NCBI RefSeq assembly: GCF_014897315.1
Contig: NZ_JABUYL010000011.1
Coordinates: 82,304-146,303, forward strand
Reading direction: 5' to 3'
Source: Proteus sp. FME41
GTDB lineage: Bacteria; Pseudomonadota; Gammaproteobacteria; Enterobacterales; Enterobacteriaceae
Length of the DNA: 64,000 nt
In this document: positions 18,016 to 26,994 of the stretch, one piece after another
How positions within the stretch are numbered: position 1 is the first letter of the stretch
Layout: the number at the start of each line of letters is the position of its first letter
Made by a program: the position numbers and the translations under genes
The notes under the pieces: model-generated
What the model was told of the DNA's origin: nothing
Databases searched by the model: none
Seen by the model: only the letters and a program-made list of their open reading frames with translations

Positions 18016-18834
18016 TTAAAATTGTTTTTCCATTTCTTGCGCACGTTTAATCGCAGCTTGCATAGCAGAAGCGACATTTTCAGGTAATCTACCTTCATAA
18101 AACTGCATTAATGCAGCCGCTGTCGTTCCACCTTTTGATGTTACCTGTTCACGCAGTGTTGAGAAAGGTAATGTATGTTGTTTTTCAGCTAAGGCGGTAG
18201 AGCCACTAGCCGCTTGTTGCACGATGGCTCTTGCCACTTCAGGTGAAAAACCTAAACGTTCAGCTTCTTGCTGCATTGATTCCATAAACAAGAAGAAATA
18301 AGCAGGCGCACTACCCGCCACGGCGATAATATCATTGATAGCCGATTCTTGCTCTACCCAAACCGTCGTCCCTACACTTTTCATGAGGTTGTCTGCAAAC
18401 TGTTTATCTTGGGATGAAATCGAATTGTGTGCAAACATACCACTTAAGCCTTTACCAACAAGTGCTGGGGTATTTGGCATAATACGAATAAGCTGTAATT
18501 GAGTCGTAAAATAGTCATTATAACGCGCAGCAGGAATGCCCGCAGCGATAGTGAGGACTAACTTTTTACTCATATCGATATTTTGTAAGGGCTTACAAAC
18601 TGCTTCCATCATTTGAGGCTTTACCGCTAACACAATAACGTCAGCGTCTTGAATCGCGTTAATATTGTCATCTGTGCTATGAATATGGAACTCTTTTTCT
18701 AAAGGTTCACGGCGAATGGAGGAAGGTGAGCTGACGGTTATTTGATGTGCTGGATATCCACCTTGAACCAATCCAGCAATAATGGCTTGAGCCATATTTC
18801 CAGCGCCAATAAAAGCAATGTTACGATGTTCCAT
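18016..18834 (-). CDS. proC: Pyrroline-5-carboxylate reductase
   Basis: This 272-residue enzyme makes L-proline from pyrroline-5-carboxylate with NADPH, the last step of the pathway begun by proB and proA at 51-53 kb. The Rossmann motif IAFIGAGNMAQAII is at residues 7-20. The family signature GSAPAYFFLFMESM and the C-terminal VTSKGGTTAAAL are both present. It is followed by yggT and preceded by yggS in a leftward run. Confidence 0.97.
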   Translation of the reverse strand: MEHRNIAFIGAGNMAQAIIAGLVQGGYPAHQITVSSPSSIRREPLEKEFHIHSTDDNINAIQDADVIVLAVKPQMMEAVCKPLQNIDMSKKLVLTIAAGIPAARYNDYFTTQLQLIRIMPNTPALVGKGLSGMFAHNSISSQDKQFADNLMKSVGTTVWVEQESAINDIIAVAGSAPAYFFLFMESMQQEAERLGFSPEVARAIVQQAASGSTALAEKQHTLPFSTLREQVTSKGGTTAAALMQFYEGRLPENVASAMQAAIKRAQEMEKQF

Positions 18835-18849
18835 ATAAACCTCTATTTT

Positions 18850-19548
18850 TTACTTAGCCGCGTAATCTCTTGCGCCAAAAATTGCTGTTCCAATACGAAC
18901 AAGTGTTGAGCCACAAGCAATAGCGGCTTCCATATCACTGGACATTCCCATAGATAATGTATCTATATTGGGATATTGAGATTGTAATTGCTTAAAGGCG
19001 AGATGCATTTTTTCTAGTATTTCAACTTGCTTATCATAATGACTTTCAGGTGCAGGAATAGCCATTAATCCGCGTAATTTAATGCCTGAAAGAATAGAAA
19101 TTTGTGCCGCCAGCCCATCAAGTTCAGTCAGATTAATACCTGATTTACTGTTTTCATCACTGATATTGATTTGAATTAATACATTTAAAGGCGGCATTTT
19201 ATCAGGGCGTTGATCACTTAATCTTTGGGCGATTTTTAGTCTATCTATGGTGTGGCACCAATCAAAATGTTCAGCAACAAGACGTGTTTTGTTTGACTGT
19301 AAAGGGCCAATAAAGTGCCAAACCAACGAGCTGTTATCAGAAAAGTAATTAATTTTATCGATACCTTCCTGAACGTAGTTTTCACCAAATTCAGTTTGCC
19401 CGCACGCGATTGCTTTTTCGATGTCACTCGCAGGTTTTGTTTTACTCACTGCAAGTAATGTTATTTCTTCTGAAGAACGGCCGCATTTTTGCGCCGCTAT
19501 GTCAATGTGGGACCTGACATTGACGAGATTCTGTTTAATAGTATTCAT
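18850..19548 (-). CDS. yggS: Pyridoxal phosphate homeostasis protein
   Basis: This 232-residue PLP-binding TIM-barrel protein (PROSC/YggS family) binds PLP without known catalysis and keeps vitamin B6 pools balanced. The PLP lysine lies in LLAVSKTKP near residue 36. FGENYVQEG, WHFIGPLQSNK and SMGMSSDMEAAI are family signatures. It starts only 21 bases from the oppositely transcribed PilT-like gene, so their promoters must intrude into each other's coding sequence. Confidence 0.96.
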   Translation of the reverse strand: MNTIKQNLVNVRSHIDIAAQKCGRSSEEITLLAVSKTKPASDIEKAIACGQTEFGENYVQEGIDKINYFSDNSSLVWHFIGPLQSNKTRLVAEHFDWCHTIDRLKIAQRLSDQRPDKMPPLNVLIQINISDENSKSGINLTELDGLAAQISILSGIKLRGLMAIPAPESHYDKQVEILEKMHLAFKQLQSQYPNIDTLSMGMSSDMEAAIACGSTLVRIGTAIFGARDYAAK

Positions 19549-19569
19549 GGCAACTCAGGAGATAATAAG

Positions 19570-20595
19570 ATGAAAATGGAAAATTTAATTGCATATAGTG
19601 TAAAGCATAAAGCCTCTGATCTGCACCTTTGTTGTGGTGATGTACCACGATTACGGATCAATGGTGTACTTTATCAACAAAATCAATGTAAACCTATCAC
19701 TTCTGATATTCTCTTAGCGTGGATACACCCTTTTTTAAGTGAAGACCAAAAGCATATTTTTGAGGATGAAGGACAAATTGATACAGCACTCACTTTATCA
19801 AATGGACAACGGCTTCGCGTTAATTTATTTCGTCAACAAAAGGGGGTTTCTGCAGTATTAAGAATAATTGAAACACAAATACCTTCCTTGGATAAACTTC
19901 GAGTACCTGAATCTATCGCAATGCTATTAGAACGCCATTCTCACGGACTTATTTTAGTAACAGGCGCTACAGGGAGTGGAAAATCATCGACTTTAGCGGC
20001 AATGATTAATTATTTAAATCAATACCAACGCCAACATATTTTAACATTAGAAGATCCGATTGAATTTATACATATTAATAAGCAAAGTCTCATTCAACAG
20101 CGAGAAATAGGACATGATGTTAAGAATATAGCAAGTGCATTAAAGAGTGCTTTACGTCAAGATCCGGATGTTATTATGCTAGGTGAATTGAGAGATGCAC
20201 AAAGTATTAAATTAGCATTAACGGCGGCAGAAACAGGGCATTTAGTCATCGCAACATTGCATACTCAAGGCGCAATACAAACACTTGAACGTGTCACTAA
20301 CGTATTTTCAGGTAATGAGCGGCAATGGATATCATCACAATTGGCATGCAGTTTAAGAGCGATAATTTCACAAGAATTAGTACCGTCAACAGAAGGAGGA
20401 AGAGTTGCGCTATTTGAAATAATGCAAGTCACACAGGGTATTTCGCACCTTATTAGAGAAGGTAAATATCATCAAGTGTTGACGCTTATGCAAACAGGCA
20501 GTGAATATGGTATGCAGACCTTCATGCTAAGTCGTCAGCAACGTCAACATGAAGGATTAATCAAAGATACGCTGTCCAATGATAGCGTAAAATAA
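19570..20595 (+). CDS. yggR: PilT/YggR-like type IV pilus retraction-type ATPase
   Basis: This 341-residue secretion-superfamily ATPase has Walker A in GATGSGKSSTL, an Asp box region LEDPIEF, Walker B in DVIMLGELRD, and the His box in ATLHTQGA. PilT proteins power pilus retraction. The ATG at 19570 follows CAGGAGA. An upstream in-frame start would reach into yggS. No pilin or other assembly genes are adjacent, as with E. coli yggR, so whether it drives pili here is unclear. Confidence 0.9.
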   Translation: MKMENLIAYSVKHKASDLHLCCGDVPRLRINGVLYQQNQCKPITSDILLAWIHPFLSEDQKHIFEDEGQIDTALTLSNGQRLRVNLFRQQKGVSAVLRIIETQIPSLDKLRVPESIAMLLERHSHGLILVTGATGSGKSSTLAAMINYLNQYQRQHILTLEDPIEFIHINKQSLIQQREIGHDVKNIASALKSALRQDPDVIMLGELRDAQSIKLALTAAETGHLVIATLHTQGAIQTLERVTNVFSGNERQWISSQLACSLRAIISQELVPSTEGGRVALFEIMQVTQGISHLIREGKYHQVLTLMQTGSEYGMQTFMLSRQQRQHEGLIKDTLSNDSVK

Positions 20596-20607
20596 ACACT
20601 TATTGGT

Positions 20608-21027
20608 TTAACGTTGTTGTTCAAACCAACTTTCAAGAATAATAACGGCAGATGTTGCATCCACACTGCCTTTATCTAATGAACGATAGCCACCACGTTC
20701 AAAAAGGTGAGAACGCGCTTCAACGGTACTAAGACGTTCATCATGCAAAGCAATTTGTACACCAAACCGACCATGTAGGCGATTAGCAAATTTTTTTGCT
20801 TGTGTTGTGACTAATTGTTCCGTGCCATCCATATTAAGCGGTAGGCCGACAACAACTAAATCCGGTTGCCACTCTTTTATGATTTTTTCAATTTGAGTCC
20901 AATCAGGAATGCCATCTTTAGCTTTAAATGAAGCTAAAGGTCTAGCTGTTTCTGTGACTTCTTGACCAATAGCAGCACCAATACTTTTAGTGCCAAAATC
21001 AAAGCCCATTACTGTTCTGTTTGACAT
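20608..21027 (-). CDS. yqgF: Putative pre-16S rRNA nuclease / Holliday junction resolvase-like
   Basis: This 139-residue RNase H-fold protein (YqgF/RuvX) has acidic active-site residues in [21 protein letters not shown] and near the C-terminus [14 protein letters not shown]. The family is linked to maturation of the 16S rRNA 5' end and to transcription antitermination. Its ATG overlaps the yqgE stop in TAATG, so the pair is translationally coupled. Confidence 0.95.
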   Translation of the reverse strand: MSNRTVMGFDFGTKSIGAAIGQEVTETARPLASFKAKDGIPDWTQIEKIIKEWQPDLVVVGLPLNMDGTEQLVTTQAKKFANRLHGRFGVQIALHDERLSTVEARSHLFERGGYRSLDKGSVDATSAVIILESWFEQQR

Positions 21028-21590
21028 TATGCGTGACCCGCTATAGGTGAAATAGTGTGGATATTAATTCCAATTAATTCAGCTGCCTTATGCCACCGTT
21101 CAGCAATAGGGGTATCAAAAATAATTTGAGGCGATGCTTCAACTGTAAGCCAACTATTTTCTAAAATCTCTTTTTCTAATTGGCCTTGTTCCCAACTGGA
21201 ATAACCTAAAGAGATTAATGTTTTTTCTGGTTGCCGAGTTGTACCTAAGGTTTCTAACACATCTTTAGATGTGGTGATCATGGTGCTATCACTAATTTTG
21301 ATGCTAGAACTAAAGCCTGAAACAGGGGTATGTAAGATAAAACCATGCTCTTCTGCAACTGGGCCGCCTGACATCACAGGCTTTTGTAAGCTAATCGTTT
21401 CGTCTCTGTCCGTTGAAAAAATTTCCAGTTGGTCTAATACACCTTCTACAGAGATGTCTTCGATAGGTTTATTAATAATTAAGCCCATCGCACCGTTTTC
21501 ATTATGTTCGCAAACATAGACGACCGAACGCTCAAATAACGGATCGCTTAATGAAGGCATAGCAATAAGAAAATGGTTAAGTAAATTCAT
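21027..21590 (-). CDS. yqgE: YqgE/AlgH family protein
   Basis: This 187-residue cytosolic protein begins [14 protein letters not shown] and contains the family landmarks [29 protein letters not shown] and [12 protein letters not shown]. Biochemical function is not established. In Pseudomonas the homologue AlgH was linked to alginate regulation. It lies just upstream of yqgF and downstream of gshB in the leftward operon order seen across enterobacteria. Confidence 0.95.
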   Translation of the reverse strand: MNLLNHFLIAMPSLSDPLFERSVVYVCEHNENGAMGLIINKPIEDISVEGVLDQLEIFSTDRDETISLQKPVMSGGPVAEEHGFILHTPVSGFSSSIKISDSTMITTSKDVLETLGTTRQPEKTLISLGYSSWEQGQLEKEILENSWLTVEASPQIIFDTPIAERWHKAAELIGINIHTISPIAGHA

Positions 21591-21700
21591 AATAGTAATA
21601 CTGTTCCCTGATCATTTTTAGTAAAAAACCTAGCCCTTTTATACATTGTCTTTCTTAATGTATACCGCTTATTTATTCATATGTGGGGGCTAGGTTCATA

Positions 21701-21733
21701 CTTTTAAACCCTTTTAATTTCAGCGTTTAAAAG
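21701..21733 (-). terminator. AT-rich hairpin directly after gshB
   Basis: CTTTTAAAC (21701-21709) pairs perfectly with GTTTAAAAG (21725-21733), starting at the base after the gshB stop. The stem is AT-rich and the T-tail is poor, so it is a weak terminator at best. Confidence 0.4.
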
Positions 21734-22690
21734 TTAATTTTTTTTGTTTAAACGGACTTCAATAGCATCCATTAACATGCCTGTAACAGAGACGTCAGGA
21801 TAAGCTGCTTCAATCTCACGGGCACAAGTTGGGCTAGTGACGTTAATTTCAGTTAAGCGGTCGCCAATAACATCTAAGCCAACAAAAATAAGGCCTTTTT
21901 GTTTGAGAATTGGCGCGACTTGACGTGCAATTGCCCAATCACTCTCTGTTAGTGGACGCGCTTCACCACGGCCACCCGCAGCTAAATTACCCCGAGTTTC
22001 CCCTTTTGCTGGGATACGTGCTAAGCAATAAGGAACAGGTTCGCCATCGACTACTAGGATCCGTTTATCACCATCGACAATTTCAGGTAAGAAATTTTGC
22101 GCCATACAGAAACGGTGACCATGGTCTGTTAATGTCTCAATAATCACGCCCACGTTAGGATCGTCTTTTTTTAAGCGGAAAATAGACGCACCACCCATAC
22201 CGTCTAATGGCTTAAAAATAACATCGCCATGTTTTTCATGAAAAGCGCGTAAATGCTTAGCTTCACGAGTTACTAAAGTATCGGGTGTTAATGTCGGGAA
22301 CCATGCGGTAAAGAGCTTTTCATTACAGTCACGTAGGCTTTGTGGCTTGTTGACAATTAATGTTCCCATATCTTCGGCGCGTTCTAGAATATAGGTTGCG
22401 TAGATAAATTCAGTATCAAAAGGCGGATCTTTACGCATTAAAATCGTATCAAGAGAGCCTAAAGCAATATCTTGCTCTTGACCAAACTCGAACCATTTTT
22501 CTGGATTTTCTTCTACGCTGAGTAAACGAGTACGAGCACGTGCTTCACCTTGATGTAGGTAAAGATCGTTCATCTCCATATAATGAATTTCCCAGCCACG
22601 ACGTTGCGCTTCTAATAGCATGGCAAAGCTGGTGTCTTTTTTGATTTTGATGGAGGAAATAGGATCCATCACAATACCTAATTTAATCAT
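21734..22690 (-). CDS. gshB: Glutathione synthetase
   Basis: This 318-residue ATP-grasp enzyme joins gamma-glutamylcysteine to glycine. MIKLGIVMDPISSIKIKKDT at the N-terminus and the ATP-binding stretch VIFKPLDGMGGASIFR are clear. The C-terminal FVGLDVIGDRLTEINVTSPT holds metal and nucleotide ligands. Length is one or two residues from E. coli GshB. It follows rsmE by 10 bases. Confidence 0.97.
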   Translation of the reverse strand: MIKLGIVMDPISSIKIKKDTSFAMLLEAQRRGWEIHYMEMNDLYLHQGEARARTRLLSVEENPEKWFEFGQEQDIALGSLDTILMRKDPPFDTEFIYATYILERAEDMGTLIVNKPQSLRDCNEKLFTAWFPTLTPDTLVTREAKHLRAFHEKHGDVIFKPLDGMGGASIFRLKKDDPNVGVIIETLTDHGHRFCMAQNFLPEIVDGDKRILVVDGEPVPYCLARIPAKGETRGNLAAGGRGEARPLTESDWAIARQVAPILKQKGLIFVGLDVIGDRLTEINVTSPTCAREIEAAYPDVSVTGMLMDAIEVRLNKKN

Positions 22691-22700
22691 TACTTCTCCT

Positions 22701-23432
22701 TTATCCCAGATCGCCGAACCGAACCTGCAAAGCGGTGATTGCGGTGAGTGCTGTTGTTTCAGTTCTTAATACACGAGGACCTAATAAAATATCAGTAAAA
22801 TGGTGTTCTGCTGTCATGGCGATTTCTTCAGGAGAAAGCCCCCCCTCAGGGCCAATCAACAAGCGCACTTTTTTAACAGGTAAGGGTAAGGTATTAATAC
22901 TTTGGTTTGCTCTCGGATGTAAATTAAGCTTTAAGCTATCATCATTTTGAGCACACCATTCATCTAATGACATCACTGGCATTAATTGTGGAAGGATATT
23001 TCTACCACATTGTTCACATGCTGAAATAATAATTTTTTGCCATTGCTGATGTTTTTTCTCTAAACGGCTTGGGTCAAGTTTAACACCACAGCGTTCGGAG
23101 ATCAGTGGAGTAATCGTGTTTACACCTAACTCAACGGATTTTTGAATAGTAAACTCCATTTTCTCGCCGCGTGAAAGTACTTGCCCTAAATGGAGGTCGA
23201 GAGGGGATTCTTTATCATCAATAATGCCTTCATTAATTTGCACAATGACGGATTTTTTTGTGCTTTCAATGATTTCTGCATCAAACACTTGATTAGAACC
23301 ATCAAATAGAGCCAATTTTTGCCCTGTAGACATTCTTAATACACGCCCAACATGATTAGATGCTTCATCATCTAATGCGGTTTGAGAGCCTGTGGTGAGC
23401 AGTTCTGGATGATAAATGCGAGGAATACGCAT
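22701..23432 (-). CDS. rsmE: 16S rRNA (uracil1498-N3)-methyltransferase
   Basis: This 243-residue SPOUT methyltransferase modifies U1498 of 16S rRNA. It starts [12 protein letters not shown], carries the N-terminal PUA-like domain (NHVGRVLRM) and the C-terminal knot signature [14 protein letters not shown] followed by [16 protein letters not shown]. It precedes gshB with a short gap, the conserved order. The adjoining endA of E. coli is absent on the right. Confidence 0.96.
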   Translation of the reverse strand: MRIPRIYHPELLTTGSQTALDDEASNHVGRVLRMSTGQKLALFDGSNQVFDAEIIESTKKSVIVQINEGIIDDKESPLDLHLGQVLSRGEKMEFTIQKSVELGVNTITPLISERCGVKLDPSRLEKKHQQWQKIIISACEQCGRNILPQLMPVMSLDEWCAQNDDSLKLNLHPRANQSINTLPLPVKKVRLLIGPEGGLSPEEIAMTAEHHFTDILLGPRVLRTETTALTAITALQVRFGDLG

Positions 23433-23683
23433 AACGTGAAACCCTTACGTTAAAGATGGTTAACCGTGATAAATAAAATATGTGATATGCATCATACGCA
23501 TGACATTATGGCATGCAAGTTATCACTTTGCTTTTGCTGTGATTATAGCGCGAATTTTCTTGCGTGTTTTGTCGCAAAATTTCATGTTTTCAGTGTAATT
23601 GTAAGGGAAACGCTCGGCATGAAAATTATTCTCTTATACAGTCAATAAACTAGGATAACGATGTATTTAAGGAGTCTATATTT

Positions 23684-24316
23684 ATGCCATTCACTCGATT
23701 ACGATTTGAAAAATTTTATATTTCTACTTTTTTTGATGTTTTTGGGGAGGTGATTAAATCTATTGTGCCTCTTTCTTTATTGTTTTTATTACCTAAATCT
23801 CGGCGCTATCAGTTAGTTTTTAGTTATTTTGTGATTTGTCTTTATTGGGGGACTTTTATTTATTCATTTTCTTTATTTGTAATATTATCGATACTAAGTT
23901 TTTATTTATTAACACTTTCTTTTTTTGATGCTGATTATTTTCTATTACCTAATAATTTAACGTTTTGGTTAATATTTTTGGGATTGTTGTGTAATTATAC
24001 AACGTTTGGTTTGGTCCCTTTTGACCACGCTTTTTATGGTTTTTTGGCTGGAACGAGTGTTTTTTATGGTGTTTATTTATGGGGATATTTTATTTACCAA
24101 AAATGTGTATTAGGTTTTGGTGATATAAAATTATTTAGTGCTATTGGTGCGTGGTGTGGGTTTGAGGCATTACCTTATATTCTTTTGCTTGGCTCTTTTC
24201 TGGGGGTAGGTATCTATTGCACGGTATTAATAACAACAAAAGAATATTTAACAAAAGTAGCATTGGGCTCTTGCCTTTCATTTTCAACGTTGATGATATT
24301 AGGTCTTTATTTATAG
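23684..24316 (+). CDS. Minimal A24 prepilin peptidase
   Basis: This is a 210-residue integral membrane protein with about six hydrophobic segments. The two catalytic aspartates of type IV prepilin peptidases are visible: D82 in FFDADYFLLPN and D147 in the GFGDIKL motif. The N-terminal methyltransferase domain with its paired CxxC motifs, present in full-length PilD, is missing. The ATG at 23684 follows AAGGAG. No pilin operon is adjacent, so its substrate must be elsewhere. A PilT-like gene lies 3 kb to the left. Confidence 0.85.
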   Translation: MPFTRLRFEKFYISTFFDVFGEVIKSIVPLSLLFLLPKSRRYQLVFSYFVICLYWGTFIYSFSLFVILSILSFYLLTLSFFDADYFLLPNNLTFWLIFLGLLCNYTTFGLVPFDHAFYGFLAGTSVFYGVYLWGYFIYQKCVLGFGDIKLFSAIGAWCGFEALPYILLLGSFLGVGIYCTVLITTKEYLTKVALGSCLSFSTLMILGLYL

Positions 24317-24439
24317 CTCGATAATAGTATTGAAATTATCGCTAACATACTGATTTTTTTATTGATAATGAATAAAAATCATAGGGTGAAAATAAAAAAA
24401 GGCAGTGTGCGGAAATAAATCAGCACACTGAAAAGAAGA

Positions 24440-25108
24440 TTATAGATTTTCTTGTATAAATTGCTGCCAACGTTTTGTATCACCTAAATATTTTTCAACT
24501 GGTATCAGGTGATAACCTTGGTTATCTTCAATAAATAAAGTCGGAAAACCGCGACCATTAACTTGAGACATTAATTGTTGTGTCTGGCTTAAATGTTGCT
24601 GAATTTGTTTTTCGCTAATTTCAGCCAGTAAAGATGCAAACAGCTCAACATCAAAGCCAAGTTTTTTCACGATAAACAGCAGTGTGTTTTTATCACTGAT
24701 ATTTAAGCCATCAAGGTAATAAGCTTCTTGTAATGCTTTTAATAAATAAATATCACGATTTCCCATGATTTCAGCAACAAGGATAGCTGAAATAGGTAAC
24801 AGAGAATTTAATACCATCTCCGTATTACCCAGATTATCACGGTATGCAGGACTAAAAACTTGACCTGATAGTTGACTAATACGCTCATCAATTGGCGTGA
24901 CATGCTCTTTCCATGATTGACCACCCGTTACAGCTCTTGCTGGTGTAAACAATCCACCACCATGTAACTTAATGGTATTTGGAAACGTATTGCTTACCGC
25001 TTCAATCAGGGGAGCAATGCCATAGCACCAACCACAAAGAGGATCATAAACATAGTGCAATATTTTAGTACCTTGGGTATTACCTGTATTGCTTGCTACT
25101 GAGGCCAC
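24440..25108 (-). CDS. DsbA-family thioredoxin-fold protein
   Basis: This 222-residue protein has the redox motif C25-G-W-C28 in DPLCGWCYG, a long helical insertion, and a cis-proline region (GRGFPTLFIED). There is no signal peptide, so it is probably cytosolic like FrnE-type oxidoreductases. The start is GTG at 25108 with AAGGAGAG at proper spacing, and it overlaps the MBL-fold gene by 13 bases. Its redox partner is unknown. Confidence 0.82.
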   Translation of the reverse strand: MASVASNTGNTQGTKILHYVYDPLCGWCYGIAPLIEAVSNTFPNTIKLHGGGLFTPARAVTGGQSWKEHVTPIDERISQLSGQVFSPAYRDNLGNTEMVLNSLLPISAILVAEIMGNRDIYLLKALQEAYYLDGLNISDKNTLLFIVKKLGFDVELFASLLAEISEKQIQQHLSQTQQLMSQVNGRGFPTLFIEDNQGYHLIPVEKYLGDTKRWQQFIQENL

Positions 25109-25968
25109 TGCATCTCTCCTTTTAGTACTTTTGCACTAAGTTCTAGGCTTGATTTATCTGCTAAATTCTGATGATTTTTTTCCATCGCTGCAATAAATTC
25201 ATCTGAATTTTTCGTTTTTTCAAGATTTTTCTCAGCTTCAGCCAAGTAATTCATTGTGAAGTCAACGGCTTGTAGATTATACGTTGCTTTAGGTAAATAG
25301 TGACCAGGAATAACGGTTTTTGGGGATAGTGATTTTATTTGCTGTAACGAACTAACCCAATGTTGGCGCTCTGTCAGAGTTTGTGTATCCGCTAACCAAA
25401 CATGAATATTTTCAGAAACTAAAACACCACCCATCACGGCATTAAGTTTTGGAACATAAAGATATGTCCTATCTGGGGATTGACCGTCTAACCCTTTAAT
25501 CGAAATAGTTTCGCCTTCAAGGGAAAAACTATCACCAGTTAGTGCCTCAGGAATGATGATCTTTTTAGGGGCATTTTCTTTAAGAATAGGCCCCCAGTAG
25601 GCAAGTTTTCCTGCTTGGGTTTCGTTAATAGCATTAATCGTGGGTGCAGTTGCAATGACTTTAGCATTTGGAAATGCATCAGTAATCACATCTAATCCAA
25701 AATAAAAATCGGGATCAGAATGGCTAATATAGATATAAGTTAAGTTTTTTCCTGATGCTTTGATTTTATTGACTAAGACTTGAGCATCATTTTTTTGAAA
25801 TTGAGCATCAATTAAAACGACATCTTTATCACCATAGATAATTTCAGATGAAACAGGGAAAACACTCGCTTCTCCTGGATTATAAATATCTAATGTAAGT
25901 TCTGTTGCTAGAGCAGAAGTTGCGAAGAAGGCGCTAGTAGCAAGTGTTAAAGGAAGTAATTTTTTCAT
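25096..25968 (-). CDS. Exported MBL-fold protein with altered metal motif
   Basis: This 290-residue protein has a Sec signal (cleavage near ALA-TEL) and a metallo-beta-lactamase fold: an N-terminal beta region with VVLIDAQF, then ISHSDPDFYFG, and VIPGHYLP. The usual zinc motif HxHxDH reads H83-S-D85-P-D87-F88, so the second and last histidines are replaced. Metal binding is therefore uncertain or uses a variant site. It is cotranscribed with the DsbA-like gene and divergent from a LysR regulator. The substrate is unknown. Confidence 0.8.
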   Translation of the reverse strand: MKKLLPLTLATSAFFATSALATELTLDIYNPGEASVFPVSSEIIYGDKDVVLIDAQFQKNDAQVLVNKIKASGKNLTYIYISHSDPDFYFGLDVITDAFPNAKVIATAPTINAINETQAGKLAYWGPILKENAPKKIIIPEALTGDSFSLEGETISIKGLDGQSPDRTYLYVPKLNAVMGGVLVSENIHVWLADTQTLTERQHWVSSLQQIKSLSPKTVIPGHYLPKATYNLQAVDFTMNYLAEAEKNLEKTKNSDEFIAAMEKNHQNLADKSSLELSAKVLKGEMQWPQ

Positions 25969-26073
25969 CTTTTGTTTTCTCCATAGTGTTGTTGCTGACT
26001 ATAATAGGTTGCATAAAACAAGAGAAAAACCACATTTTAGTCAATACATTGTTGCGCAAATCGAGCAAATAAA

Positions 26074-26994
26074 ATGGATAAGATAAAAGCATCAGACGTT
26101 TTTGTAACCATTGTGAAGCAAGGTAGCATGATAAAAGCTGCTGATTATCTAGGCATGTCTAGGGCTATGGTGACGCGCTATTTAAATGAGATGGAAGAGT
26201 GGGCAGGCGTACGTTTATTGCATAGAACAACACGCAAACAAAGCCTAACATCAGTAGGTGAAATGGTATATGAACAGAGTTTACAGCTGTTAGAAATGGC
26301 TGAACGTATTCCTGCCAATATTCCAAAAGATCGTCATCAAATCAGTGGGCTTGTTCGTATTACCAGTTCACAATCATTAGCAAATAGTATTTTGTCAGTG
26401 GCAATATGTGAGTTTATGGAACGTTATCCTTTAATTGCGGTTGATTTACAAATCACTAATCAAACCGTGAATTTGGTGGAAGAACGTATTGATATCGCAT
26501 TGCGTATTACGAATCATCTTGAACCTAATTTAATTGCTCGTTCATTGGCAACGTGCCTTTCTGTGGTGTGTGCTCACAAAGATTATTTGGCAAAAAAAGG
26601 GATGCCTCAAACGCCAGATGAACTGGCCCAACACCAATGTCTGACTTATCGCTTTTTTGGTCGTAGTTTGTGGGAGTTTAATCAAGGTAATGAACGTTAT
26701 TCAGTACCTGTAGGGGGTAATTTAAGTGCGAATGAATCAGTTGTTTTACTACAAGCTACGTTAAGAGGGGCAGGAATATCATTACAGCCTTATTATTCAG
26801 CAAAGCCTTATCTTGAAAACGGTGAGTTGGTGCGAATACTGACTGATTATCAAGCTCAACCGATGGGGATTTATGCTGTTTTAGCCAGCCGACAAAATAT
26901 GCCTGCAGCGGTACGTGCGTTGTTAGATTTCTTAGTTGAATGGTTTTCATCATCACCTTATTGGTTGGCTTTATCGGGAAAAGGCGAGTGTTAA
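26074..26994 (+). CDS. LysR-type transcriptional regulator
   Basis: This 306-residue regulator has an N-terminal winged helix-turn-helix (IKAADYLGMSRAMVTRYLNEME, residues about 18-40) and a C-terminal periplasmic-binding-like effector domain. It is divergent from the MBL-fold/DsbA-like pair with 105 bases between, the classic layout for a regulator of the neighbouring operon. Its 3' end overlaps the next, oppositely oriented LysR gene by 24 bases. The inducer is unknown. Confidence 0.9.
   Translation: MDKIKASDVFVTIVKQGSMIKAADYLGMSRAMVTRYLNEMEEWAGVRLLHRTTRKQSLTSVGEMVYEQSLQLLEMAERIPANIPKDRHQISGLVRITSSQSLANSILSVAICEFMERYPLIAVDLQITNQTVNLVEERIDIALRITNHLEPNLIARSLATCLSVVCAHKDYLAKKGMPQTPDELAQHQCLTYRFFGRSLWEFNQGNERYSVPVGGNLSANESVVLLQATLRGAGISLQPYYSAKPYLENGELVRILTDYQAQPMGIYAVLASRQNMPAAVRALLDFLVEWFSSSPYWLALSGKGEC

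Noticed and set aside
23466..23648. 60-residue ORF between rsmE and the prepilin peptidase
   Set aside because: No ribosome-binding site, no recognisable motif, and composition like non-coding DNA. It more likely overlaps the two promoters.
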